From an uncultured Lachnospiraceae bacterium (GTDB lineage: Bacteria > Bacillota > Clostridia > Lachnospirales > Lachnospiraceae): a stretch of 64,000 nt of DNA. The position numbers and the translations under genes were made by a program. Position 1 is the first letter of the stretch; the number at the start of each line of letters is the position of its first letter. The notes below the pieces were generated by a model. The model had not been told where the DNA came from. It saw only the letters and a list, made by a program, of their open reading frames with translations, and made no database searches. The stretch covers positions 91,160-155,159 of the forward strand of contig CAJUED010000004.1 in NCBI GenBank assembly GCA_910585075.1, read 5' to 3'. Shown here piece by piece: positions 35,027-44,128 of this stretch.

Positions 35027-36451
35027 ATGAATCATCATATGAAAAATATGACCTTAAGGAATATGGCGAGGGCCTGCGGGGGAGTCTTGCACATGCCCCG
35101 GGGAGCCGGGGAAAAAGCGGAGGAGGAGGCCTCCTGCGTGGTGATTAACTCCCGGAAGATAGAAGCGGGCGGGGTCTTTATCGCCACAAAGGGCGAGAAG
35201 GTGGACGGACATCAGTTCATAGCCCAGGTGGCGGAAAAAGGCGCCCTGGGTGTTGTCTGTGAACGGCCGGCCGATTATCCGGTGCCGTATATTCTGGTGA
35301 AGGATTCTTTTCAGGCATTAAAGGATATTGCGGAATTTTACAGGGAACAGCTTTCCGTTAAGGTGGTGGGCATTACCGGCAGCGTGGGGAAAACCAGTAC
35401 CAAGGAATTTATCGCTTCCGTGCTTTCGGAGAAGTATCAGGTTTTAAAGACGTCGGGAAATTTCAACAATGAAGTGGGCCTTCCCCTGACAGTGCTTTCC
35501 ATCAGGCCGGAGCATGAGATTGCGGTTCTTGAGATGGGAATCAGCAACTTTGGGGAGATGCACCGCCTGAGTAAAATTGCGAAGCCGGATATCTGCGTCA
35601 TAACCAACATCGGCCAGTCCCATCTGGAAAATTTAGGGAGCAGGGAAGGGATTTTTAAGGCGAAGTCAGAGATTTTTGACTTTATGAATCCGGATGGCCA
35701 TGTGTTTGTCAATGGGGATGACGATATTCTCCGCCACATAAAAAAGAAGGGAAGTCATGATCCGATTCATTTTGGCTTAGAATCTGACAATGAGATTTTT
35801 GCGTCGGATGTGGTCAGCCGGGGATTGCTTGGGACAAGGGCGGTTATTCATGCAAACCTTGAAGCGTTTCGGGTGGAGATTCCTCTGCCGGGGGCCCATA
35901 TGGTGCTAAACGCCCTGGCCGCCGCAGGCGTGGGAATGGAGTTAGGGCTTACGTCCGGGGAGGTGAAAGCGGGGATTACCCATGTGGAGAGGGTGAACGG
36001 GAGAAGCAATGTGATTTCCCTTTCCGGTTGTACGTTAATTGATGACTGTTACAATGCAAATCCGGGTTCCATGCGGGCGGCAATTGATTTGCTCTGCCAG
36101 GCGCCCGGCAGAAAAGTGGCGATTTTAGGAGACATGTTTGAGCTGGGCGAAAATGAGGAGGAGCTCCATGCCGGTGTGGGCGCGTATGCGGTGGAGAAAG
36201 GGACGGACGTGATAATCTGTACGGGCGCGCTTTCCGGACATATGTATGAGAGAGCCGTCCATGAAAAGGAGCTTTCGACTGATACGTCCGTGAAAGAAAT
36301 CTGTTATTTTGCCACAAGGGATGAACTGCAGGAGCATCTGCCCGCACTGCTCAAGGAAGGCGATACTGTCCTTGTAAAGGCATCCCATGGGATGGAGTTT
36401 GAGAAGATAGTGGAATTTTTAAAAGAGAGGGATAAATGGAGATTAAGATGA
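35027..36451 (+). CDS. murF: UDP-MurNAc-tripeptide--D-alanyl-D-alanine ligase
   Basis: A 474-residue Mur ligase. It has an N-terminal UDP-binding domain with INSRKIEAGGVFIATKGEKVDGHQF, an ATP-binding loop GITGSVGKTSTKEF, NNEVGLPLTVL, and a C-terminal domain with IDDCYNANPGSM. It adds D-Ala-D-Ala to the UDP-MurNAc-tripeptide in the cytoplasm. The ATG at 35027 with GGAGGG is preferred to an in-frame codon at 35000. Its 3' end overlaps the next gene by 16 nt. Confidence 0.95.
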   Translation: MNHHMKNMTLRNMARACGGVLHMPRGAGEKAEEEASCVVINSRKIEAGGVFIATKGEKVDGHQFIAQVAEKGALGVVCERPADYPVPYILVKDSFQALKDIAEFYREQLSVKVVGITGSVGKTSTKEFIASVLSEKYQVLKTSGNFNNEVGLPLTVLSIRPEHEIAVLEMGISNFGEMHRLSKIAKPDICVITNIGQSHLENLGSREGIFKAKSEIFDFMNPDGHVFVNGDDDILRHIKKKGSHDPIHFGLESDNEIFASDVVSRGLLGTRAVIHANLEAFRVEIPLPGAHMVLNALAAAGVGMELGLTSGEVKAGITHVERVNGRSNVISLSGCTLIDDCYNANPGSMRAAIDLLCQAPGRKVAILGDMFELGENEEELHAGVGAYAVEKGTDVIICTGALSGHMYERAVHEKELSTDTSVKEICYFATRDELQEHLPALLKEGDTVLVKASHGMEFEKIVEFLKERDKWRLR

Positions 36452-37086
36452 AAATACAACTTCCGGATAAATTTCGTCCACGTATCGTGATGACGATTGT
36501 TGGTGTAATTCTTTGCGCCATTGCAGTAGGATTTTTTAAATGCTCCTTTTTTGGAGTGGATCCCTTCCAGTGCTTTGCACAGGGGAGCTGGGGGCGGTTC
36601 CTTAGTGGAATATCATATGGAACATATTATACGGGGATATGCTTTTTGATGCTTCTGATCGACTTGTTTCTGGACAAACATTATATTGGCATTGCCACTT
36701 TTATCAACATGTTTCTGACGGGTTACATAGCGGATTTCTCCCAGCAGGTGATTGGGGACATATTTGCATCTCCATCCCTGGCAGTCAGAATTATGCTGCT
36801 GGTGATAGGCGTTGTGCTGATGTGCTTTGCATCTTCATTGTATATGACTTCCGATTTGGGGGTTTCCGTATATGACGCCATTCCCATTATTATCTCCAAC
36901 AGAAGCAAAAAGCCATTCCGTTTCTGCCGGATTGGCTGTGATTTAATCTGTGTGATAATTGGCGCTGTCTGCGGCCTGCTTCCGGGTATCGGAACATTGA
37001 TTACGGCCTTTTTTATGGGACCGCTGATTGACTTTTTTAATGTTCATTTTTCGCATCCGCTGTTATATGGAAAGGCAGAAAATTAA
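36436..37086 (+). CDS. YczE/YyaS-type membrane protein
   Basis: A 216-residue protein with five hydrophobic helices. The pattern RIVMTIVGVILCAIAVGFFKCSFFGVDPFQCF, then SSLYMTSDLGVSVYDAIPIIIS and CDLICVIIGAVCG is typical of YczE-like membrane proteins. The role is unknown; some relatives accompany biosynthetic or resistance genes. ATG 36448 is an alternative start. Coupling to murF suggests only co-expression. Confidence 0.75.
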   Translation: MEIKMKIQLPDKFRPRIVMTIVGVILCAIAVGFFKCSFFGVDPFQCFAQGSWGRFLSGISYGTYYTGICFLMLLIDLFLDKHYIGIATFINMFLTGYIADFSQQVIGDIFASPSLAVRIMLLVIGVVLMCFASSLYMTSDLGVSVYDAIPIIISNRSKKPFRFCRIGCDLICVIIGAVCGLLPGIGTLITAFFMGPLIDFFNVHFSHPLLYGKAEN

Positions 37087-37121
37087 ACGCCGCCATACGC
37101 TGCGGGCCGCTCATTAAATAA

Positions 37122-37144
37122 GAGTAGGGGAATTTCCCCTACTC
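37122..37144. terminator. Bidirectional terminator between YczE-type gene and plsC
   Basis: GAGTAGGGG (37122-37130) pairs with CCCCTACTC (37136-37144), extended by AA/TT. The plsC stop (37139-37141) lies in the right arm. Confidence 0.75.
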
Positions 37145-37888
37145 AATTTGTTGTACGGCTCCTTCTTTGATTTTGGAGTAAGTGGTTTCGATTATATTTT
37201 GGGTATACGCGCCGATTTTTTTCCGGTCTTCTTTGGGCAGGTCTCTTATGTAAATGGGCTTGCCGTATTCCAAAATAACCTGAGCTTTTTTTATTTTCGG
37301 AAGATGGTCCTCAAAAATGTCACCGGAATTATAAATGGTCATGGGAACAATTGGACATCCTGTTTTTACAGCAATCTTAAAGCTTCCCTCATGAAATTCC
37401 ATAAAAGTGTGATTGACTCTGTTTCTGGTACCTTCCGGGAAAATGCAGATGGAAATGCCGGATTTTACCTTGTCTATTGCGGTTAATATCACCTTAAGAC
37501 CCTGCTTTAAGTCATTTCTGTCCAGGAACAGACAGTGGAGATTCTTCATCCAGTTGACAAGCAGAGGCCATTTGAGCATTTCTTTTTTTGCGATATAGCC
37601 GGTAGGCCTGGGAACACGCACGTAGGTGATCAATATGTCGAAATAACTTCTGTGATTTCCGATATACAAAACAGGCTCATCCTTTGGGACGTTTTCCTCG
37701 CCGATCACGGTGATGTGGGTTCCGGCTATGAACAGGCACACCCGAAAGGCCCACTTCACAATGGCGAGAGAACTTTTATTTTTTAAGTCCATATTATACT
37801 TGCCGATAATCCATTCCGCAATCAAAAGAGGGATGCTGAAAACTAAAAATAAAATGACAAAAGATGCCACTAAGATTAATCGAATCAT
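37139..37888 (-). CDS. plsC: 1-acyl-sn-glycerol-3-phosphate acyltransferase
   Basis: A 249-residue membrane enzyme that acylates lysophosphatidic acid to phosphatidic acid. An N-terminal hydrophobic helix precedes GNHRSYFDILI, the H-x4-D catalytic motif. FPEGTRNR, the substrate phosphate-binding motif, and a VPMTIYNSGDIF segment follow. The SD is weak. It is divergent from the glycosyltransferase gene at 38120. Confidence 0.9.
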   Translation of the reverse strand: MIRLILVASFVILFLVFSIPLLIAEWIIGKYNMDLKNKSSLAIVKWAFRVCLFIAGTHITVIGEENVPKDEPVLYIGNHRSYFDILITYVRVPRPTGYIAKKEMLKWPLLVNWMKNLHCLFLDRNDLKQGLKVILTAIDKVKSGISICIFPEGTRNRVNHTFMEFHEGSFKIAVKTGCPIVPMTIYNSGDIFEDHLPKIKKAQVILEYGKPIYIRDLPKEDRKKIGAYTQNIIETTYSKIKEGAVQQIE

Positions 37889-38119
37889 ATGAGTGAACCG
37901 TACCTTTCTTTGCCGTATTGCCCCGGATAAATGTGGAATAGTGGGGGATAAAGCATTTATAGTATATAGTATGAGGGCTGTTTTGGCAATAGGTGTTATT
38001 TTTTACTGTTTGGGCTGACAGTCCATGCAACGCTGGGTTTCAGGCTGGACTTCGCTTGGAAACTCTGTTAAAATAAACAGGTAATATATATCACATAAGA
38101 TTGGGAAAAGGATGTTTTG

Positions 38120-39061
38120 ATGGACAAGATTGCGGTTTTAATTCCATGTTATAATGAGGAAAAGACTGTCGGTAAGGTGATTGATGATACGAGAGAGGCT
38201 TTACCTGAGGCGGTCATTTATGTGTATGATAATAATTCCACTGACAGGACGGCCCAGATAGCGGAAAGCCATGGGGCGGTGGTGCGGCATGAATATATGC
38301 AGGGGAAAGGAAATGTGATCAGGCGTATGTTTCGTGAGATAGACGCACAGTGCTACGTTATGGTGGACGGGGATGACACTTATCCTATGGAGTTTGCCCC
38401 TGAAATGGTGGACAAGGTGCTCTGTCATAATGCGGATATGGTAGTGGGGGACAGGCTGTCGTCCACGTACTTTGAAGAAAATAAACGCCCTTTCCACAAT
38501 ATGGGTAATTCTGTGGTGAAGGCTGGTATCAATCATCTGTTTGCCTGTGAGGTGAAGGATATCATGACAGGATTTCGGGCTTTCAGTTATGGATTCGTGA
38601 AGACCTTTCCGGTTCTGTCAAAGGGCTTTGAGATTGAGACGGAAATGACCATACATGCGGTTTACAATCATATGCAGATTGATAATGTGATTGTGGACTA
38701 CAGGGACAGGCCGGAGGGAAGCGAGTCCAAGTTAAATACCTATTCGGATGGATTTCGGGTGCTTGGCACTATTTTCCGGCTTTACCGGGATTATAAACCC
38801 TTTGGCTTTTTTAGTTTACTGGCGGCTTTACTGGCAGTGATTGCAGTTTTGTTTTTCATTCCGGTACTGCTTGAATTTTTGGAAACAGGGCTGGTTTTGA
38901 AGTTCCCCACTTTGATAGTCTGCGGTTTTGTGATGATGGCGGCAATTCAGTCTTTCTTTGCAGGACTGATTCTCTCCAATATGGCAACGAAAAGCAGGAG
39001 AGACTTTGAGTACCGTCTCAACCGGGTCTGGGAGGAAGAAAGGCGTAAGAGAGAGGAATAA
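38120..39061 (+). CDS. DPM-synthase-like glycosyltransferase 2 with two C-terminal membrane helices
   Basis: A 313-residue enzyme. The GT2 domain has IAVLIPCYNEEKTVGKVIDD, YDNNSTDRTA, and VDGDDTYPMEF as the metal-binding DXD, then KDIMTGFRAFSYGFVK. Two hydrophobic segments (about 235-260 and 265-295) follow. It resembles dolichol-phosphate mannose synthase relatives that charge undecaprenyl phosphate with a sugar. The start is the ATG at 38120; an adjacent TTG at 38117 is in frame. Confidence 0.85.
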   Translation: MDKIAVLIPCYNEEKTVGKVIDDTREALPEAVIYVYDNNSTDRTAQIAESHGAVVRHEYMQGKGNVIRRMFREIDAQCYVMVDGDDTYPMEFAPEMVDKVLCHNADMVVGDRLSSTYFEENKRPFHNMGNSVVKAGINHLFACEVKDIMTGFRAFSYGFVKTFPVLSKGFEIETEMTIHAVYNHMQIDNVIVDYRDRPEGSESKLNTYSDGFRVLGTIFRLYRDYKPFGFFSLLAALLAVIAVLFFIPVLLEFLETGLVLKFPTLIVCGFVMMAAIQSFFAGLILSNMATKSRRDFEYRLNRVWEEERRKREE

Positions 39062-39124
39062 AAATCTGAATCATCACAGTGCGGTTTGAAAAACGGCCGA
39101 TACCATAAACTTTGGGAAAAGAAT

Positions 39125-39158
39125 CCCCCGAAAATTCTTCTGAAAGGATTTTCGGGGG
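39125..39158. terminator. Convergent terminator between DPM-like gene and prs
   Basis: CCCCCGAAAAT (39125-39135) pairs perfectly with ATTTTCGGGGG (39148-39158), with T-rich sequence on both sides. Confidence 0.85.
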
Positions 39159-39173
39159 TGTTTAATTTATGTC

Positions 39174-40364
39174 CTAATCGATTATCTCGTCGGCCTTATA
39201 TTTGGCAACCACCCTCTGGATACGCTCATTGGGATTGAGCAGGTCGCTGATAGATGCGTCATGATTTAATGTATCGATAATATATGCAATATATTTACTC
39301 ATATCGCAGTCAATATACCATTCCCGCTCAAGCAATTCCGTGGGCTGATAGATTAAATTGGTGGTCAGTACCTTGTCGATGATGCCGTTTTCATAAGCCT
39401 TGTCAAAGCGTTCAAGGCCCTTGGTAAACAGACCGAAGGTGGCGCAGATAAATATCTTGCGTGCCTTGCGCTCTTTTAAAGCGGTGGCAACCTCCAGGAC
39501 ACTTTCACCGGAGGAGATCATATCGTCAATTACAACCATATCTTTTCCGGCTACGTCGGAACCGAGAAATTCGTGAGCTACAATGGGGTTACGGCCGTCC
39601 ACAATACGGGTGTAATCCCGTCTCTTGTAGAACATACCCATATCCAGACCAAGCACGTTGGCCATGTAAATGGCACGTGACATGCCGCCCTCGTCAGGGC
39701 TGATTACCATCATATGACCGGCATCAATGTTAAGGCCCTTCACATGCTTTAAAAGCCCTTTGATAAACTGGTAGGCGGGCTGGACGGTCTCAAAGCCGTG
39801 GAGGGGAATTGCATTCTGTACTCTGGGGTCGTGGGCGTCAAAGGTGATGATGTTGTCCACACCCATATGTACCATCTCCTGAAGGGCAAGGGCGCAGTCG
39901 AGGGACTCTCTTGCGGTTCTCTTGTGCTGCCTGCTCTCATATAAATAAGGCATGATGACCGTGATGCGTCTTGCTTTTCCGCCAACGGCAGCAATGATTC
40001 GCTTTAAATCCTGATAATGGTCGTCAGGGGACATGTGATTTTCGTGCCCGCACATATAATAGGTCAGACTGTAATTTGCAACATCCACAAGAAGATAAAG
40101 GTCGCTTCCTCTTACGGATTCCAAAATCATTCCCTTGGCTTCTCCGGAGCCAAAGCGGGGAACCTGGGCTTTTAAAATGTAGGAATCCCGCTGATAACCG
40201 GCAAAGGCAAGACTTGTCTTATGTTCGCTCTCGCGGACCGTGCGCCATTTTACCAGATAATCATCCACCTTTTGACCGAGAGCTTTACATCCTTCTAAGG
40301 GGATAATTCCCAGGGAGCCTACAGGTATCGTCTCCAAATTTCTTGTTTCTTCACGCTGAGCCAT
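39174..40364 (-). CDS. prs: Ribose-phosphate pyrophosphokinase, long form
   Basis: A 396-residue PRPP synthase; the usual length is about 315, the extra being mostly an N-terminal ~70 residues and insertions. Conserved parts are PYLYESRQHKRT, TFDAHDPRVQNAIP, VISPDEGGMSRA, FYKRRDYT (flexible loop), and VVIDDMISSGES (PRPP loop). It makes PRPP from ribose-5-phosphate and ATP for nucleotide synthesis. It follows the DnaI-like gene by 7 bp, so it is in the dnaD operon. Confidence 0.88.
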   Translation of the reverse strand: MAQREETRNLETIPVGSLGIIPLEGCKALGQKVDDYLVKWRTVRESEHKTSLAFAGYQRDSYILKAQVPRFGSGEAKGMILESVRGSDLYLLVDVANYSLTYYMCGHENHMSPDDHYQDLKRIIAAVGGKARRITVIMPYLYESRQHKRTARESLDCALALQEMVHMGVDNIITFDAHDPRVQNAIPLHGFETVQPAYQFIKGLLKHVKGLNIDAGHMMVISPDEGGMSRAIYMANVLGLDMGMFYKRRDYTRIVDGRNPIVAHEFLGSDVAGKDMVVIDDMISSGESVLEVATALKERKARKIFICATFGLFTKGLERFDKAYENGIIDKVLTTNLIYQPTELLEREWYIDCDMSKYIAYIIDTLNHDASISDLLNPNERIQRVVAKYKADEIID

Positions 40365-40371
40365 AGTTACC

Positions 40372-41343
40372 TCACTTTCTGTTTTGAAGTCGTTTTTTTA
40401 ACATCCTAATATCTGAACCGGTAAACTTACATATAATATATTGGTTGGTGATTCGGGAAAAAACCCGGTCCGAGTAACGATTCCGCAAATCTTCTAAGGA
40501 TAAATTGGTTGAAATAATGGTAGACTTTTTGTTAAGGTGCCGCTGATTCAACAGGGAAAAAAATACGGAAACGGCAACATTATTGGTGTATTCGGTACCA
40601 AGGTCGTCGATGATGAGCAGGTCGCAGCCATATAAATCTTCATGGAAACTGACAATGTCATCTTTATTCTTATAATCAAACATGCTTCTGGATAGAGTTT
40701 CAAAGAGTCCGGCAGCGCTGAAATAAATAACGGAATGTCCGCTTTCAATCAGTTCCCTGGCAATACAGCCGGATAGAAAAGACTTGCCTGTACCTACTGT
40801 ACCATAAAAGAATAAATTTTGATAGCCTGAATCAAAAGTTTTCACAAAGTTTTTGCATTCTTTTACAGCGTTTTGAAAGCGCTGTAAATCTTCACCTTGA
40901 TAATAATCATAAGAGAGTGTGCCAAAGTTTTCTTTTTCCAGCATATCCCGGATGCCGGACTGTTCATATAAAAGGTCAATGACGGCCTGCTTAAAACAAT
41001 GGCATTTGGCCCCGTCAATGTAACCTGTATCCCTGCAGTCGGGACAGGTATAAGAGGGGGTAAGATAGTCCGCAGGATAGCCGGCTTTTGTAAGGAGAAG
41101 TTCCTTCTCCCCGGAAAGACGGTTTATGGAAACATGAAGTTTCTCCAGGGCATTTTCATCGCCCTCAAGGAGCTTTCTGCCCTGAGATACGGAAATGGAG
41201 GCCACGGATTCACACAGCTCCCGGTAGCCCGGCACACAGGCGTAGACCTGGGCCGTGCGCTGCTCCACAAGATGCCTGCGCGTGGTCTGCCTGTCCTCAT
41301 ATCCGCGCATAATTGTTTCATATTGAGAATTGCTAAGTGCCAC
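40372..41343 (-). CDS. DnaI/DnaC-like helicase loader ATPase
   Basis: A 323-residue AAA+ protein. The N-terminal part has a Cys cluster (YTCPDCRDTGYIDGAKCHC, probable zinc site). The ATPase domain has Walker A YGTVGTGKSF, Walker B LLIIDDLGTE, and a sensor segment with STNLSLEDLRNRYSDRVFSRI. It loads the replicative helicase onto DNA. The start codon is GTG with an AGGAG SD. It follows the DnaD-type gene by 14 bp, as expected for a primosome pair. Confidence 0.9.
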   Translation of the reverse strand: MALSNSQYETIMRGYEDRQTTRRHLVEQRTAQVYACVPGYRELCESVASISVSQGRKLLEGDENALEKLHVSINRLSGEKELLLTKAGYPADYLTPSYTCPDCRDTGYIDGAKCHCFKQAVIDLLYEQSGIRDMLEKENFGTLSYDYYQGEDLQRFQNAVKECKNFVKTFDSGYQNLFFYGTVGTGKSFLSGCIARELIESGHSVIYFSAAGLFETLSRSMFDYKNKDDIVSFHEDLYGCDLLIIDDLGTEYTNNVAVSVFFSLLNQRHLNKKSTIISTNLSLEDLRNRYSDRVFSRITNQYIICKFTGSDIRMLKKRLQNRK

Positions 41344-41357
41344 AGTGATTCTCCTTG

Positions 41358-42464
41358 TTAATTGCTTAAGATTTCTTTCTCAAGTTCCTCAAAATCATAT
41401 TCGCTGTGCATAAACTGGTTGAACTGGCCAATGTTGCCGCTTCGGGGCTTAGGCGCGGTAACCCGGCTCTTTGCATAGGCCTCATCCAGCGCTTTAATGT
41501 CAGATTTATGGTGAACCTGTTTCTGGTGCCAGCTGGATAAAATGCTGTCGGCATATTCAAACCGATGGTGGTCGGTGGCCATGACCGTACGGCTGCAGGC
41601 TTCAAGAATGATGTCCTTTGTAAAACCGTATACTTTGTTCCACTTGATGGCATAATCGGCCTCCGCCTTGGTGGGAACCCCTGATTTGCCCAGAGCCTTC
41701 ATGATGTCATAGACGGATTTATCGTATTTAACGGCAAATTTGGCGGCCTGCCCTGGTGTGGTAATGCCTTCCTGAGCCCAGCTGATCGCGACCTTTTCTA
41801 TGTAACGGAAGTCCTTTTTTCCCTTGTCAACACAGTACTGGATCAGGTAGTCTATCAAATCCTCGGAAAAGTGAAGCCTGTCCGCAAAAAAGAGAATTGT
41901 TTTTATTTCGGAAGGACTTAAGGGCTTTCCGATATACTGTTCCGCCACAAAAAGAAGCTGGGCGGTTTCTTCTTTATTTTGAAATTCTTTTAACTGGTCA
42001 AGTGTATAGGCGGGTTTGGAAAATTCCCCCTTTTCTAAAGGAGACTTTTCCAAAGGGGTCTTTTCTGAAAGAGCCTTGTCCGAAGATATCTTCTCAGAGG
42101 GCGATTCCTGCTTGGGAGAGAGCTGCACCACAATGGGAGCAAGGGGCACAGATTCACTTTTGACAGGACTTGGTATATCAAGAAGACGAATTCCCGAGAG
42201 ATTTTTCGTCTCATCATATTCCAGCGCAAGAAGACGATTCTTCTCCCAATATTTAAGGGCCCTTAACACATCCTTCTCCGTGTGGTTAAACTGATCCGCC
42301 AAATCGGACACACTGGTGGTAAGACCCGCCCCCATGACCCGGAGCAGGTACAGATATATTTTCAGTTGGGCATCGTTGGCGTCCTTCATGTACTCATCTA
42401 TGAAAACATTGGACACAACGGTAACGTCGGAACAATTTTCCCGGTAAATTTTAAAGCGACTCAT
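41358..42464 (-). CDS. DnaD-domain primosomal protein
   Basis: A 368-residue protein. The N-terminal winged helix (about 1-95) has VFIDEYMKDANDAQLKIYLYLLRVMG, a central variable, Lys/Glu/Ser-rich linker contains imperfect repeats of SEKTPLEKSPLEKG type, and a DnaD/DnaB2 domain with FADRLHFSEDLIDYLIQYCVDKGKKDF plus a second DnaD-type repeat follow. It helps remodel DNA at the origin and hands over to the helicase loader. The promoter and DnaA boxes lie directly upstream. Confidence 0.85.
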   Translation of the reverse strand: MSRFKIYRENCSDVTVVSNVFIDEYMKDANDAQLKIYLYLLRVMGAGLTTSVSDLADQFNHTEKDVLRALKYWEKNRLLALEYDETKNLSGIRLLDIPSPVKSESVPLAPIVVQLSPKQESPSEKISSDKALSEKTPLEKSPLEKGEFSKPAYTLDQLKEFQNKEETAQLLFVAEQYIGKPLSPSEIKTILFFADRLHFSEDLIDYLIQYCVDKGKKDFRYIEKVAISWAQEGITTPGQAAKFAVKYDKSVYDIMKALGKSGVPTKAEADYAIKWNKVYGFTKDIILEACSRTVMATDHHRFEYADSILSSWHQKQVHHKSDIKALDEAYAKSRVTAPKPRSGNIGQFNQFMHSEYDFEELEKEILSN

Positions 42465-42515
42465 GAGCCGTCACCTGACCTTTATCTTAATTTATACGAA
42501 TCGAAAGCAAATTGA

Positions 42516-42524
42516 ATTATAGCA
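42516..42524 (-). promoter_or_regulatory. Extended -10 promoter for the dnaD-dnaI-prs operon
   Basis: On the minus strand TGCTATAAT is a perfect extended -10 (TGnTATAAT) about 52-60 bp upstream of the dnaD start. The -35 region (TTTCAA, 17 bp upstream) is weak, as is common with an extended -10. Confidence 0.6.
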
Positions 42525-42590
42525 TAAGCATTCGAAAATTGAAATAGGAAAAATTAAGGAAAGATAAGGATTTACAAGGGTTCCGGGATT

Positions 42591-42750
42591 TGTGGAAAAT
42601 GTGGATATTGTGGAAACAGTGGTGGTGACCGGAAGCTTGTGACGAAAAATGTGTGTAAAATACAGGGAATTTTCACTTGGTAAAATTTTAAAAATATCCA
42701 CATATTGAAAGGCAGTTTTCGGCGCTTCAATATGTGGAAAATGTGGACAA
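42591..42750. promoter_or_regulatory. DnaA box cluster upstream of the dnaD operon
   Basis: Seven DnaA-box-like 9-mers (consensus TTWTNCACA, written here as its complement). TGTGGAAAA 42591-42599, TGTGGATAT 42600-42608 and TGTGGAAAC 42609-42617 abut without gaps. TGTGTAAAA is at 42652-42660 and ATATCCACA (opposite strand) at 42694-42702. TGTGGAAAA 42733-42741 and TGTGGACAA 42742-42750 also abut. Three match the relaxed consensus exactly, the others miss by one. CCACATATTGAA/TTCAATATGTGG (about 42698-42737) is an inverted repeat in the same stretch. Confidence 0.65.
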
Positions 42751-42751
42751 C

Positions 42752-44128
42752 TTAGCGCTTTAAAAGGTTTTCCCCAATGTTTAACACGTCTCCGGCCCCC
42801 ATAGTTATCAACAAATCACCTTGTGTAAAACTTTTTAAAAGAAAATTTTCAATTTCCTCAAAAGAGGGGAAATAATCACAGGTTTTTCCAAGGGCTTCGA
42901 TTTCTTTTTGCAGGGTCACCGAACTGATGCCAAGATTGTCGGTCTCCCTGGCCGGATAGATATCAGCCAGCACAATACGGTCGGCTAAGGACAGGGCGCG
43001 TGCAAATTCCTTCATAAAAGCTTTGGTCCGCGAGAAGGTATGAGGCTGGAACACACACCAGAGGGTTTTGTGAGGATAATTTTGGGCGGCGGTCAAAGTT
43101 GCTGTAATTTCTGTGGGATGATGCGCATAATCATCTATTATAGTAACGCCCTGAACCTTTCCCTTGTACTCGAAACGCCGGTCAGTGCCGTGAAAATCGG
43201 ATAAAGCCTTTCTTATAACCGTAAAATCAATGGAAAGAAGACGCGCAAGTGCAATGGCAGCCATAGCGTTGTCAATATTGTGTCTGCCGGGAACACTTAA
43301 GGTGATGTTTTCCCTAAGGCCGTCCTTACCCACAAGAAGAAAGCTGGCACAGCCCTCCTGCCAGGTAATCTGCTCCGGATGATAGTCAAATGCGTCCGTG
43401 CTGCCGTAGGTGATAACACGGCAGCCAAGGCCGTTTAAAATGGTATTCAGTTGGGGAATTTCCCCGTTGATGATTAAAGTGCCATCCTTTGGAAGAAGGG
43501 AGGCAAACTGATGAAAGGAATTTCGAATATCATCAATATCCTTAAAAAAGTCCAGATGGTCCTCCTCCACATTCAGGATAATGCTTATTTTCGGAAAAAA
43601 GCTTAAAAAACTGTTGGTATACTCACAGGCTTCGGTTACAAAATAATCGCCGTGGCCAATGCGGATATTGCCCCCAATGGCTTTTAAGATACCGCCGATG
43701 GAGAGAGTGGGGTCCGTACCTGCCTCCAAAAGGATTTCGGAAATCATTGAGGTTGTCGTTGTTTTTCCGTGGGTGCCACTTACGGCAATGGGCAGCTTAT
43801 AATTTTTCATCATCTGCCCTAAAAGCTGGGCTCTTGTAAGGGATGGGATTCCTCTTTCCTTCATGGCCATAAATTCCGGGTTGTCGGGGTGAATGGCGCT
43901 GGTGTAGACCACAAGGTCAATAGAATCGTTTAAGTTTTCGGCCCGCTGGCCGTAATAAATGACAGCTCCTTTCTCCGCTAAGCCTTTGGTCAATGGGGAA
44001 GGCTTTGCGTCGGAGCCGGAGACGGAAAAGCCCTGATCCAAAAGAATTTCGGCAAGGCCGCTCATACTGATGCCGCCTATCCCGATAAAATGTACAAAGA
44101 TGGGCCGGTTAAAATTTATCTGATACAT
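42752..44128 (-). CDS. murC: UDP-N-acetylmuramate--L-alanine ligase
   Basis: A 458-residue Mur ligase. The N-terminal Rossmann part contains HFIGIGGISMSGLAEIL, the ATP loop SGTHGKTTTTSMI follows, then EACEYTNSFLSFFP, and C-terminal IDDYAHHPTEI and FQPHTFSRT, which are MurC-specific. It adds L-Ala to UDP-MurNAc in the cytoplasm. SD GGAGG precedes the ATG at 44128. With ddl and murF elsewhere in the window it covers three peptidoglycan precursor steps. Confidence 0.95.
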   Translation of the reverse strand: MYQINFNRPIFVHFIGIGGISMSGLAEILLDQGFSVSGSDAKPSPLTKGLAEKGAVIYYGQRAENLNDSIDLVVYTSAIHPDNPEFMAMKERGIPSLTRAQLLGQMMKNYKLPIAVSGTHGKTTTTSMISEILLEAGTDPTLSIGGILKAIGGNIRIGHGDYFVTEACEYTNSFLSFFPKISIILNVEEDHLDFFKDIDDIRNSFHQFASLLPKDGTLIINGEIPQLNTILNGLGCRVITYGSTDAFDYHPEQITWQEGCASFLLVGKDGLRENITLSVPGRHNIDNAMAAIALARLLSIDFTVIRKALSDFHGTDRRFEYKGKVQGVTIIDDYAHHPTEITATLTAAQNYPHKTLWCVFQPHTFSRTKAFMKEFARALSLADRIVLADIYPARETDNLGISSVTLQKEIEALGKTCDYFPSFEEIENFLLKSFTQGDLLITMGAGDVLNIGENLLKR

